Positions 31,098-42,094 of a stretch of 64,000 nt of DNA are shown here, piece after piece. Made by a program: the position numbers and the translations under genes. How positions within the stretch are numbered: position 1 is the first letter of the stretch; each line of letters opens with the position of its first letter. The notes below the pieces were generated by a model. The model was not told the origin of the DNA. It was given only the letters and a program-made list of their open reading frames with translations, and did not search any database. The stretch is from Areca catechu (Eukaryota; Streptophyta; Magnoliopsida; Arecales; Arecaceae): assembly GCA_021397845.1 (NCBI GenBank), contig CM038050.1:114813891-114877890 (forward strand). Direction: 5' to 3'.

Positions 31098-32515
31098 GAA
31101 AGGTGCCTCGAGAAGAAAAGCGCAAGCTGGCCGATCTATCCCACTGGTTTATGGAGATTCAAGGCTCCCCCAGCGAACTTGTGAGTTTCGACACCCACCC
31201 ACCTTTCTCCCTCAAAATCCAAGAGCATGCCTCAGGTTGATCCCTATGACGGGACAATCGACCCCTTAGACCACCTTGAAAGTTACAAGACCATCATGAG
31301 GGTCCATGGGGCCACCAATGCACTTCTCTACATTGCCTTCTAGATACACTCTGAAAGGTTGCACGAGCCTGGTTCTCTCGGTTCTAGCCGGGGAGCATCA
31401 ACTCCTTCGAACAGTTGGAGAAAAAGTTTGTTGCCCACTTTGATGCATGTAGGAAGGTGCCACGTGAGGCCGACAGCCTCTTCTCTATCTGCCAGTAGGA
31501 TCGAGAGCCCCTCTAGGACTATATTTCCCAATTTAAAGCCACCACCTTGGAAATCTATCACCTCGATAAGCCAGTCGCTATGCTGGCCCTAAAGAGAGGA
31601 CTCAGAACCTCTCACTTCACCTACTCCCTTATAAGAAGCCTTCAAAGATTTATTTAGAGCTCCTCCTCCGGGCCCACAAGTACATTCATGTGGAGGAGGC
31701 CAACTATACCAGGAGGGAGTTAGATGGGAGGCCTATGAAGAGGCAGGCCATTGGGGAAGCATCTGGCCCCTCAGCCCTGAAGAATGTTCCAGCCACGTGA
31801 TTGGGACCCAGGCCCAAGCTGACCATGCCAAGGAAGAGAAGTTCACTTTTCTCCTCACTCCGAGATTGAAGATTCTTATGGAGATCGATGGCAAGCACTT
31901 CCTGCATCGACCTCCCTCACTGAGGTCATCTGCTGGATGCATTAAATCATGCTACCATCGCTTCCACCGGGACCATGGCCATGATACAAAGGAATGCTAC
32001 CATCTGAAGAGGGAAATAAAAGACCTAATTAGGCATGGCTACCTTAAAAAATATGTAAAGGGAGGAACTACCCCAATAGCCCAGAATGAAGAGCCCTGAC
32101 CACTCACCATCGACAACCGCCCCACTGAAAAGCTAGTTGGGATGATCTCCTGGGGGCCATGGAGAAGCATGAAGAGGTTTAGGGAGAGAGAGAAAAGTGA
32201 TGATGTACTTCCCTGCATGAGAGAAGGGTTGGCTAGGGTAAATAGCCTAAATAATGATGCTATCATCGTAGAAATGATGATAGCTAAACTTCCTGTAAAA
32301 GAATTATGGTCAATATGGAAGCTCCGCTAACATCCCTTTTTATAATGCTTTTACAAGGATAAACTTATCCACTGACCAAATAAGATTGGTGTCTATTCCT
32401 TGGTTGGTTTTACCAGAGACTCTATTAGGGTTGAAGGGGAGATCACTCTCCTAATAACCGTCGGGATGCCACCTCAGCAGAGCACTATGTTGACGAAATT
32501 CACCATTGTGAGGCT
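31098..32515 (+). pseudogene. Tat1: Tat/Athila-type Gypsy gag and protease fragment
   Basis: Codons over several frames give LADLSHWFMEIQG, PYDGTIDPLDHLESYK and IMRVHGATNALL (about 31130-31330), the start of a Tat-type Gag. Then come KKFVAHFDACRKVPREAD and, at about 31945-32070, YHRFHRDHGHDTKECYHLK followed by EIKDLIRHGYLKKYV, the His/Cys-rich end of Gag typical of this clade. A protease-like section follows (DAIIVEMMIAK, then VGFTRDSIRVEGEITL), ending at FTIVRLHG near 32515. The expected DNGSS active site (about 32305) is lost through a one-base deletion and an Asp codon change. Reverse transcriptase and beyond are absent; the sequence jumps to a minus-strand element. Confidence 0.72.
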
Positions 32516-33437
32516 TCATGGTGAAGGGTTCTAGGACCGAGGGGCATTTGTCTGGGTGACTCGGGTTCAATATGGGTCATATGGGTCCCTTCAAGGGTCC
32601 CAACATGCTCCTCTATTCAAACAAACCTATGGTTTAGTTGGTTGAATTGTTCAGTCAGGGTCCTTAGAAAGGTTTCAAAATTGGGATCCATAGCAACACG
32701 AGGTTGGGTTTAGGGAGGTTGATATAGATTTCCTGATCTAGTGGTCATGCAACACATAACCTTGTTCTAGGATTTCCTAGACCTAAAACTTAATGTAGCA
32801 AGAATTGCCCGAAGCACAAATCAAGCCTGCAATCACCCTTTCAATCGGCCAGGTAAGAGGTGGAATTATGGGAGGCTCTCCCTGCTTTCGTAGGGTCCTA
32901 ATTAAGTAACCACAGATCTGCTTAAGGCATTTACCATTGGACCTCTAGCCTTAGATACCAATCTCTAGGAATAAATGCTGATTTAATTCATACTAAGTCT
33001 ATTCATGATACATGAACTTGACTTGTTTCGTGCCTAGTTTAGGTTTCTACTCGCTTTTAGTTTAAGGCTTGGGTCAATGCAAATGCTGTTGGTTGTTTTT
33101 GGGCCAAGGAAGGGTGCTAAATCCCCTCCCTTATCTTGTGATGGGGTTGACCTTAGATGGTTTAGGATGGATGCAGAGTCAAAGATCTAACTTATCAACT
33201 AAATTTAAAGACTAAGCTATACATGTATTCAAATTTCAAATTTTAAATTTCAAATTCTCAAACTTTCAAAATTTTGAATCTAGAATTTTTTTTTTGATTA
33301 GGGGCTAACGATATTAAAAAATGCTAAAAGTCAGATCTAAAAAGTTATAAAAGAAACTTTCAGACCTAACCTTAATGGTGAAAAGAAAATAATGCATAAA
33401 TTTTAGTAACTAAGCATATCTTGTCCTAATTAACCAT
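32516..33437 (-). pseudogene. Start of gag and leader of a Gypsy element joined to the Chromo1 LTR
   Basis: From the primer site at 33449 the minus strand runs through about 750 bases of AT-rich leader to an ATG at 32691. This begins MDPNFETFLRTLTEQFNQL, a Gypsy Gag N-terminus, followed by a stop and IEEHVGTLEG. It is cut at about 32516 against Tat1. The Gag of Chromo1 itself lies beyond 63191, so this is a second interior sharing the same LTR, or a rearranged piece. Confidence 0.62.
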
Positions 33438-33449
33438 GCTCCGATACCA
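33438..33449 (-). other. Primer-binding site next to the Chromo1-type LTR
   Basis: The minus strand reads TGGTATCGGAGC, a one-base variant of the tRNA-Met site, four bases after the LTR end. It shows that the LTR on its right acts as a 5' LTR for the interior on its left. Confidence 0.75.
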
Positions 33450-33758
33450 AAATTGATGTGGGATGTAATGGAAGAACTAAAACATGATAGAAATGCAATG
33501 TTCGCAGGTAAGCAGTGAATCTAAAGCATAACGATATGAATCACCCGCAAGAGAGGTAGTAAATGCATTGGAACAGACTACTAGGAGAGTTAGCGATTTT
33601 CCCGCAAAGTCTCATTCAAATAAAAGAAAACTATAGGACCTTGATGGTTGAGAAACCATCCACATTAGGACAAGGCTTCCTTCAAGAAATTAGATCGGAG
33701 AGTATAGAAAGGGTCTTTTTTGTTACCAACAATGAGCCCTCAAAATCCATGGTAGAGT

Positions 33759-36205
33759 TGAAAGGGATATGCCCTACAAGCCAATCTATGCTGTATCTCC
33801 CAAACCATTGTAATTGACAATATTCTAATAAAGGCATTATTTTTCATCATACGCTGTGATTATTATTATATGATGAACCCATAGATTAGGGCTATGATTT
33901 TAGGGTTATGATGAGATCATACCAGTGAGACCTAAAGTCTTAAAACCTTAATCAAAAACATTCCTAGTCAAAGGAACCTTGAGTAGGGGATCAGGATTTT
34001 TCCGGTAAGACTAGCACATCCTATGTATACTGAATAGGGTGACTGCTCTCACAGTCAATTGTGTATGACACTAATACTAGGATGTGGGTGCTCATTAGAG
34101 AATGAGTTCACTGATATGATCCAACTTGAGAACATCTAATGGAATCTTAGCTACATGTCAATAGAAGGTTCTCATAGTGGGAGTGGTACAAGTAATCCTT
34201 TGACCTGAGACTGCCATAAGTACCTTATGTACATGAACCCATGCTTTGGTTCAATCCTAATCATGACACTGAGTCATGCACAGGATTGATACTGGGAATG
34301 GTGAATTGGATATGAAGGTAATGAGTAGGTCAACAAGGAATCGATCACTCTTAGTAAGAGGAGATTGCATCTAGCTAGTTATCAATCGGATGATGATTCA
34401 GGGAATCTTTGATCAAAGTAGAGATATTAGAGATGGTTTCTAATATCAAGATAATTGAATCATCAATATAAAATTGATCTAGAAACAAATATAATATTGG
34501 ATTTGATATATATCCATATCCATAATTATATTTTGGGTGTAGGCTGATCGAAGGATTTAATTGTACGGTAACTTTCTACTGAAGGGTAATTTTGGTATTT
34601 CACCAGAATTTTCATATCTTCTAGGTAGACATGACACGTTGCTGGACGTCAATCTTGTCTTGTGGGTTGATTTGAATTAGGAAGAGTCCTAATTGATCAA
34701 AATCGGGTAAGCCCGATTTGACCTAAATCGATTAGAAAGAGTTCTAATCAAATTAGGTCAACTTGTATTCGAACCCATTGCCGGCTAGATGTGGAACCCA
34801 GTGGGTCACACACTTAAAAGAATTGATCAAGAGTCATTTGCATGAAGACACTCTAGCAAGTGTTGCAAATCCTAACTCCTATTCGAATCATAATCGAATT
34901 AGGGTTCCGAATTTACTCGATTTGGGTTCCAATTGGATCTAATTAGTCCTTAATTGAGAATTTAAGGATTATGGCTAACCCAATTGGCTAACCTATTAGC
35001 TAGGCCACTTCCCCACTCGCCCCCTTTCCCTTGCATGCCAAAACACCAAGAGTCCATGCGCTTATGGAATCTTGGCACGCCATTTGGAGGAGTCCATGGG
35101 CGCATGGACTCTGGCGCGCGCCCACTTAATTCTCTGATGATTAAGATGGGGCGGCCTTCTTTCTTAGTATTAGCGCCTCATTTGTCCACCCTTGGATGAT
35201 AATCTAACAGGTGGAGTGGTTTTTAAGAAAGAAAGAAAGCACAGTTTCTTCTCGGGAGCGCGAAATCAGATCTCTTCAGAGATTCAAGTTTCGCGACTTT
35301 TTTTCTCCCAATCGTCGTGACTTCTTCTTTTGAGAAAAGTCATGAGGATTGATCTGGAAGGCCATGAGAAATAATCCAGAAGGCCGTGAGAAAAAAGGAA
35401 AGAGCATGGGAAGAAGGGAAAGGGGCGTGGAAAGAAGGGAAATGGCGTGAGAAATTGTTATCGGAGAGTTGTGAGGGCGCCTCTCCGAAAACTATAAAAA
35501 GGGGGTGGGAATCAGAACTCCGTGATGTCATTTTTTTTTTTTTTCCTCTCCTGAAGACTCTTTCTCCCCTTCTTGTTTTTTGCATTGTTTCCTTTACAGA
35601 GTAAAACTCTGTCGAAACTCTGCTACTAAACAAGGTTAAGAGAGAAAGTCTCCGATGGTAAAGGAAAAGAAGAGTTCTGATCCAATTCTTTTCTTCCTTA
35701 CATTAAGACATCTTTGTCTTAATTTCTCCACCAATTAAAGAAAAGCATTAATCTTCTTAGGACAAGGTCTTACTTCAAGACAAAGGTGTCCTAAAGGTTC
35801 TAAGTCTTGGTAGAAGGTGAGAAGGGGTAAGAAGGAAGAAGACACACCTTTGAGTGGAAGATTTCCAGCCATAATCCAAGTATTGAATTCCTAGAAGAAG
35901 AATTCAATTGAAGGAACCATTGGAACAAGGAGTTAGGATCTTGGTCATTGCTTTGTGTGGATCACCATCAGAGGGCAGACACCTGGACGCCTGGTGAACT
36001 CAAATAGCCTGTTCATCTTCAAGACTAAATCTTCATCAAATTAGAATTAGCGGTTACAGGTTAGTACTCTATTTCTAATTTCATAAGAATGTTAGTCTTC
36101 ATACATTTTAGTCTTATTAAGGAGTTCCTGGTTTAGGGGTTTTGGTGCATATTAATTTCTATATTTTGAAATTACCCTTCTGCTGCGTTGCACTGGATCC
36201 CAACA
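33759..36205 (+). repeat. Cop4: solo Copia LTR with target duplication AGAGT (2447 bp)
   Basis: It starts TGAAAGGGATATGCCC and ends GGATCCCAACA. AGAGT at 33754-33758 is repeated at 36206-36210. No primer site or polypurine tract adjoins it, so the interior was lost by LTR-LTR recombination. It is the same family as the Cop1 LTR in the opposite orientation. A TATA box, CTATAAAAAG, is at 35492-35501. Confidence 0.92.
35046..35110. promoter_or_regulatory. Two hairpin palindromes in the Cop4 LTR
   Basis: Arms CCAAGAGTCCAT (35046-35057) and ATGGAATCTTGG (35064-35075, one mismatch) form the first. AGTCCATG (35091-35098) and CATGGACT (35103-35110) form the second, with loop GGCG. They lie about 380-450 bases upstream of the TATA box and correspond to those in Cop1 and Cop3. 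Confidence 0.65.
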
Positions 36206-37208
36206 AGAGTCACTCTGAAACAATTGCTGGATTTGTGGCTAGGCAAGCAGGCTGCTGCTTTCGTGGTTGGAGAAGCTTCGTGCTACTAGTTCAAAGGCAA
36301 AATAGACTTTCTCCTTGACTGTGGGCGCTCTAGGATCTTGCAAGACTGAAGGTCAACAATCATGGAGAAAAAAGAAGTAGAAGGGAAGAAAACAAATATG
36401 AAGGAAGAGATGGATGAAAGGGACTCTTGGAGGTTGGAATACTCGGCTGGGCCTCACACCCTTCTCCCTCATGGAGTGGCAATGCTAAAGGCAATGGAAG
36501 ATAAAGATATTCTTTTCATTCATTTATCAATCCTTTACAAGAGGAGCAGGGGGTATTTATCATTTATCCAAGCCTTGAAATTCAAAATTCAAATGGAGTG
36601 GTTTCATGCATGAAAATAGGAAAAAAATTGGGATGCCTCATTTTGAATTTGAATTCCTTCCATTCCATTCCTTCCATATACTTGGGCGCTTTGAATTCCT
36701 TCCATTTTTTTGAATTCCATTCCTTCCATATTCTTGGACACAAGAAAATAGGAGAAAAATTAGGGTGCCCACTTTTGAATTTGAATTCTTTCTATTCTTC
36801 GAACTTGAATTCTATTCCTTTCATATGCGATGGAGGATGAGGTGGCAAGGGGGTACCTCTTGCTTTTGGCATGGAGGATGATGTGGCTTGATGAGGTGGC
36901 TTCTTTCATTTAATGGTCATCCTTGACCTCTTGACTCGACTCAAATTACAGGACTTGCTCTTGACTTGACTCACATGATTTAGATTGACAATTATAGGAC
37001 TAAAAGACTTATTAGAAAGAATATAACGAAATTAAAGACTCTTGACTCACATGACTCAAATTGACTAATTACAGGACTTGAAGATTTAAAGAAAGAACAT
37101 AGCTAAAATTAAAGACTTAAGCGAAAAGGCTAATTATTTGTAATCCATAATGAACTTGGGTTGGTCTGGATCTGGTGTAGCCCTTTTTGGATTCTGGTGC
37201 CCGCACCA

Positions 37209-37988
37209 ACTTTCTTGAGGTGGAAAGAACTCGACCCTATCGAGTATGGATGAGTCTGACTTTGATAATGCTCTAGTAAGTCAGGATCAAGTCATTGTAG
37301 ATCCTCTCTAGTGATTCATGAGTCTTCAGATTCTAGTCAACCTTGCCAAAAAACCAAGTAGAATTGATAGCCTCTATTATGAGTAGTAATAGCCTGGTCA
37401 TCCAGAATATTCTCAATCCAATCTCGCTATTTTGGTAAAGTGGCTGGTGGACACTCAGGTGTAGGTTCACTCTCAAGAATAGGATTAGGTTCAAAAGGCT
37501 CGTTAGGTATCATTGCTGGTTCCTTATACTCAACTAGATTTGAGATATTGAAGGTTGAGCTGATGCCGAAATCAGGTGGTAACTCAAGCACATAAGCTTT
37601 AGGTCCAATTTTCTTTATTATTTTGAAAGGACCTGCTCCACGGGCATGTAACTTTTTCATGGTCCGGGTGGAAACCATTCAGGTCTAAGCCTAACCATCA
37701 CAAAGTCTCCTTTAGTGAACTTTTTGACTCTCTTGCAGGAATTAGATATATGCTTATAAGTTTCATTGCTTAGGTTAATTTGCTTGCTGATTTCTTTATG
37801 TAAATCCTAACATGCGATGCATATAACTCTGCATACTCAAAAACACATGCATGAATGAGTAAAAGAATGAGATCTATGGGTCTTTTAGGCTTGTATCCAT
37901 GGACAATTTCGAACGGACTTTTTCCTGTGCACCTATTGACTAAACATTATAGACAAATTCAGCATGTGGTAATAGGAGGTCCAAAGTA
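37209..37988 (-). pseudogene. Chromo1 integrase C-terminus and chromodomain-like region
   Basis: From 37978 the minus strand reads LDLLLPHAEFVYN and an integrase tail, then HARGAGPFKIIKKIGPKAY and LELPPDFGISSTFNISNL (37427-37678), the usual segment before a chromodomain. After a stop it continues in frame: IENILDDQAITTHNRGYQF, YLVFWQG, LESEDSRITREDLQ and DPDLLEHYQS, matching the chromodomain pattern with the aromatic Y...W core. In living elements this domain guides insertion toward particular chromatin. Two further stops lie inside. It ends about 20 bases before the LTR. About 40 residues expected before LDLLLP are missing at the Nona1 junction. Confidence 0.82.
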
Positions 37989-38270
37989 TCCCCCTTCCCA
38001 TTCCATCTTCTCTATCCCCTCGTGGCCTTTTAGATCCATCCTAGCGCCTCCAAGTATCGAGGAGGGTGTCATTCCCTAGAGGTGAGAGGTCTCTTCATTA
38101 GGGTGAGTCCCAAAGTCTATGAGATCCAGATCCCTATCCTGCATCCCCACTATTCATTCGCCACCCTAGAGAAAAAAATACCAAAAAAAAATAGTACCCT
38201 AATCTAGGTGACTTCTAAGCTCACCAACGATTCAACCCATCTTGTCCCCCATCAATTTTGGTATCAGAGC
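37989..38270 (+). repeat. Truncated 5' LTR of Nona1 and primer-binding site
   Basis: It matches the last part of 39875-40715 (from TCCCCTTCCCATTCCATC onward) and ends CCCCCATCA. Four bases later comes TGGTATCAGAGC (38259-38270). The LTR start is missing. Confidence 0.82.
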
Positions 38271-39874
38271 CCAGAAAAATTAGGATACCCCACATCTTCT
38301 CTTTCCAACCACATGGTGAGTCTCTCCACTTCCTCGTTGCTGATCTCCTCATCAGCTTCGCCATTTTCTTTCTCTCCCCATTCTTAATCCATTGCGCACA
38401 GCCACCACGACTCCCAAATTAAACACCGTGCCAATCACATCACCTCAGATTCTTCCTTGGCCACCAGTCCAACACCAATCCCTCCCACCCATTCCACCGC
38501 TGTTCTTCTTCCAATCTGAGAACCACTCAACGAAGAAACCCACCTTCGCTACTCCTCAAATCCCCTATTTCAACTAGATCCCACGCTGTCTTAAACCCTC
38601 CGCTTCCGAACTCCCGTCAACTAAAACCCATCATCGGAGCGCCAGATCCAAGGGAAGAACCACTGTAGCCCGACGCCCCACTGCCTCAGCCATCGGCCTC
38701 CCCTCCGATCAGCCACAACCTCAAGAGGGGTGTGCTTCCCATGGCTTCATCATCTCCGACCAATCAACATGTCATCGCCCGCAATGCCGTTTGGTGACCT
38801 TGCCATACCCTCTCTCCACCCTCCTGCCGGCAAATTGACTCCACCTCCTCTCTTTTTCCGGGAGATCCACACCAACCAAGCCGAGCGAGTGATGCCGCTG
38901 CCCTCTCTATCCTATCCGCCATGCCCTCCCCAATCCTCCTTCTCCATGGATGCCCAGAACCGTGCCTAGGATCTCGCCACCTCTATCCTCACCGCCACTG
39001 CCCCAACCATCCTCGGACACCAAGGCCGACTCCGTCTCCTCCATTCCTAGACATCGCAGTTTTCACCATCGTCACCGGCTCCACCGATGGCATCGGCAAG
39101 GCCTTCGCCGTCCAGCTAGCCCGTCATGGCCTCCACCTTGTCCTCATCGGCCGCAACTCTGACAAGCTCCGGCGAACAATCCCTGACTGTGCTACCCTTC
39201 TTCCAGCCGGATCCACCAAAGCTCTTCCCATTGCCGACGATGCCCCACAGCTCCATCAGCCTCCGCCAAGACCGAGCCCCCCTCCTCTCTGCCTCCCATG
39301 AAGCCCTGTCTTTGCCAAACACCAACGCCTACCCCTCTCTTCGCCCACTACTGGCAAATCGATGCTCCACCATCATCAACATTTTCAGCCAACTCCCAAT
39401 CCCATCCGAAACCCCCTGTGTCACAAATTCTTTCAACGCCGCCCTACTGGTCTTCTCCTCCAAATCCCCTACCGCTTCTTCTCCCCACCGTGCTGCCGTC
39501 AATCACAGGGATGGATCCATGCCTCCCCTCTCCCCAAACCGCCACTCTGACTCCAGCTCTGTCGCCGGAGGAAAGCTTAATGGATCTGCCCTCCAAGGAC
39601 TAGAACCTTTGGGTGTTTCGCATGCTCATCAAAGTAGATAGCCCCTGGCATGAACATGAAGGCAGCATCCTTCTGCACGCTTCTCAGGGCAAAGCCAGCT
39701 TCTCTTGCCAAGTTCAAGCTGCATAAATTTCAGAGATGCATAATTTTCAGCGCTATATGATTCTCAAAGTTGAACAAATCTCAAAGTAGTGCCTCTTTGA
39801 TTGATAGATTTGGTTTCACCAACGTCCCTCTGATCCTGACTTGACGTAGCCAAGTTCTCCGCCACTCAGGGGAA
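38271..39874 (+). other. GC-rich interior of Nona1
   Basis: The base composition changes sharply to C-rich coding-like DNA (about 38300-39640) and then back to AT-rich in the shared 3' part (about 39640-39874). Several overlapping open frames are present, but only one section (39062-39175) is recognisable. The rest is Pro/Ser-rich in every frame and may be other captured fragments or leader-like sequence. The interior ends in a purine-rich CACTCAGGGGAA, probably the polypurine tract. Confidence 0.6.
39062..39175 (+). pseudogene. Captured fragment resembling 3-ketoacyl-CoA reductase (short-chain dehydrogenase)
   Basis: In the frame starting at 38921, residues 48-85 read FTIVTGSTDGIGKAF, then AVQLARHGLHLVLIGRNS and DKLRR. 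This is the nucleotide-binding start of the very-long-chain 3-oxoacyl-CoA reductase family: the TGxxxGIG loop, the helix after it and the beta strand ending in xxRN. In plants that ER enzyme carries out the second step of fatty-acid elongation for waxes and sphingolipids. Similarity stops on both sides, without an upstream membrane segment or the downstream YxxxK catalytic site, so it has no enzymatic function. The codons are very GC-rich at the third position, unlike the surrounding elements. A related hydroxysteroid dehydrogenase is the main alternative source. Confidence 0.68.
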
Positions 39875-40715
39875 TGATGGGGACCTCACCAGCATGAATC
39901 TCGGAGCAAGCACGAATCTTGGAGCCACGCGAATCTTGGAACATATCCAGAATAAATTTAGGATTTATCTTTTATTTGAAATTTGAATTAGGATTTGGTT
40001 GGTTAGGATTTAGATATGGATAGACTTATCTTATCCTATCTTGTATTTGAATTTGAATCATTCCTATAATTTTATCTTATATTCAAATTCAAATGAGGGT
40101 TGGACAGGTCTATAAATACCACCCTCAGTCCTTTGTAAAAAACAGTTTAGTCAAGTTTTAGTGAATGAAAATGAGTTTTAAAAAAGAGTGATTTTTTATT
40201 TCACTCCGTGAGGAGAGGGTGTGAGGCCCAACCCCAGGACATGATGTGAGGTCATGCCCAGTTATCCCCTTCCCATTCCATCTTCTCTATCCCCTCATGG
40301 CCATTGAGATCCATCCTAGCGCCTCCAAGTATCGAGATGGGTGTAATGCCCTAGAGGTGAGAGGTCTCCTCGTTAGGGTGAGGGGTTTTTATTTCACTCC
40401 GGAGGAGAGGGTGTGAGGCCCAACCCCAGGACATGATGTGAGGTCATGCCCAGTTACCTTCCATTCCATCTTCTCTATCCTCTCGTGGCCTTTGAGATCC
40501 ATCCTAGCACTCCAAGTATCGAGGAGGTTGTCATGCCTAGAGGTGAGAGGTCTCTTCATTAGGGTGAGTCCCAAAGTCCATGAGATCCATTTCTATCCAA
40601 CATACCCACTATTCCTTCGCCACCCCTAGAGAAAAAAATACCAAAAAAAAACAGTACCCTAATCTAGGTGACTTCTAGGCTCACCAAAGATCCAACCCAT
40701 CTTGTCCTCCATTTA
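39875..40715 (+). repeat. 3' LTR of Nona1, with an internal 193-bp tandem duplication
   Basis: It starts TGATGGGGACC and ends near TCCATTTA, a decayed form of CCCCCATCA. The section from about 40191 is repeated from about 40384 (TTTATTTCACTCC at both), period 193, and the 5' LTR fragment covers it once. A TATA box, CTATAAATACC, is near 40111-40121. Confidence 0.82.
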
Positions 40716-41398
40716 GCTTGGTCACTAAAATATGCCACAAGGTCTTCCAAAAATAACTAGTGAATCCAACATACCTATCTAACACAATGGTTTTGGGTAG
40801 ACCATGTAATCTAACCACTTCATCTCGAAATAGTTTGGCCACCTTTGAAGCATCGAAAATTGGAAACTTGGTAAAATATGTGCCATCTTGGAAAAATGAT
40901 CGACTACAACATAGATAGAGTCATGTCTCCACATGGTCTTTGGTAATCCTAGCACAAAATCCATGCAAAGGTCTTGCCTTGGGCAATCGGGTACTAGCAA
41001 AGGGGTGTATAGGCTGGTGTTTTGTTTCTGCTGTTTGGCAACAGCACAAGTTCGACATTAGGCTATAACTTCGACCATATTTCTTTTGAAGCCTGACCTA
41101 AAAAACTGGTCCTCAACTGCAAGAATGGTCTTGTTTCTACCGAAATGGTCAGCTGAGCCTCCTGCATGGAGTCCCAAGTTAAAAATTCTCTAGAAGAGGT
41201 TTTAAGGATGCATAACATATTGCCTTTGAAAAAGAATCCATCATGAAGGGTAAACTCACTATATAAACTAGATGGTCCTTAGCAAATAGATTGATAGACT
41301 TCACTAAAGTCTGGACAACTCTCATATACTTCTTTTAGCCTTTCAAATCCTATGACTTTAGTGCTTATAGATGTCAGGAGTATAGAATAGTGGCTAAG
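40716..41398 (-). pseudogene. Chromo1 integrase zinc domain and catalytic core, fragment
   Basis: From 41393 the minus strand reads an integrase N-terminal region (FTLHDGFFFKGNMLCI), then LLVPDCPRQDLCMDFVLGLP and DSIYVVVDHFSKMAH at 40800-41000, the Gypsy integrase core with the first catalytic Asp. It ends at LWHILVTKLN where Nona1 begins. The HHCC finger is only partly readable because of frame changes. It joins RNase H across Nona2. Confidence 0.82.
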
Positions 41399-42094
41399 TG
41401 ATAGAGACCCGAGAATCTATTTGAGTCCATTAGTACCAAGTCACTTATATTAAAGTGAGCCAATTGAGTCCTTTAATAAAGTGAGATAACTGAGTCCAAT
41501 TGAGTCCACTTAGTCAGGTCCAGTCATTTTTAGTCCAGTCGAGTCCAATCGAGTCCATGTAGTTCATTCAAGTCATGTTCAAGAGGAGAGTCATCAGACT
41601 AGGAGATTCACCAGGCACCCCCAACTAAAGCAGGACTTCAGGCACCTGGGCCCTTTCATGCCACCAAGACCACAAGGGAGCACCCCTCCAACCCATGAAG
41701 ATGGCACCCCATTCCAAGCTGCCCCAGCCTAGCACCCTAGTCCAAGCCCAACACTTGAGATTTCTTGGCCCTCAAAGTCAAGGTTTCTTGACCCTCAAGT
41801 CATGTAACCTGGGTGAACCTATAATATCCCACCCCCTCTTGTATTTTTTTATGCTAGAATGAATTATGAATGAAATTTCTTGGGTTCTTCCTCAAGTACA
41901 GTATGATTTTCAGTGTGATAAGGGTATCTGTGTGATCCTTATTATTCTTAAGGGTATCTTTGTGATCCCTTGCTGCCCTACCCTAGCTGCCCTCTTCTTT
42001 CTTCTTCCAAGCAAGCCCTAACCCCTAGTGACTTCTATGCTCGCAAGTGATCTTATCCCCCGCATCCTATCCTACATCAATTTGGTATCAGACC
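41399..42094 (+). repeat. 5' LTR of Nona2 (41399-42079) and primer-binding site
   Basis: The LTR begins TGATAGAGACCCGAGAATC and ends CCTACATCA. It contains several GAGTCCA/GAGTCCAAT repeats (41420-41570) and two near-copies of a GGGTATCTNTGTGATCC phrase near 41922-41969. The primer site TGGTATCAGACC is at 42083-42094. Confidence 0.85.

Larger units (their letters stand above)
33454..37208 (-). repeat. LTR of Chromo1, interrupted by Cop4
   Basis: On the minus strand it starts TGGTGCGGGCACC, right after the chromodomain-like region, and ends CATCCCACATCA at 33454. Without Cop4 and its duplication it is about 1.3 kb. A minus-strand TATA-like ATAAATACCCCC is at about 36549-36560. Both sides carry interior sequence: pol end on the right, primer site and gag start on the left. 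Confidence 0.75.
37989..40715 (+). mobile_element. Nona1: non-autonomous LTR element with a GC-rich captured interior
   Basis: A truncated 5' LTR (37989-38254), a tRNA-Met primer site (38259-38270), a 1.6 kb GC-rich interior without retrotransposon genes and a 3' LTR (39875-40715) lie inside the Chromo1 integrase. The last 230 bases before the 3' LTR align with the same part of Nona2, and the LTR ends agree, so the two are one family. The left junction also removed about 120 bases of Chromo1 and the first part of the 5' LTR. With no gag or pol it would need proteins from another element. Confidence 0.82.

Noticed and set aside
38392..39641. A real host gene at the Nona1 interior
   Set aside because: Only about 38 residues match a known protein, flanks do not continue the family, there is no consistent frame, and LTRs with a primer site bracket it.
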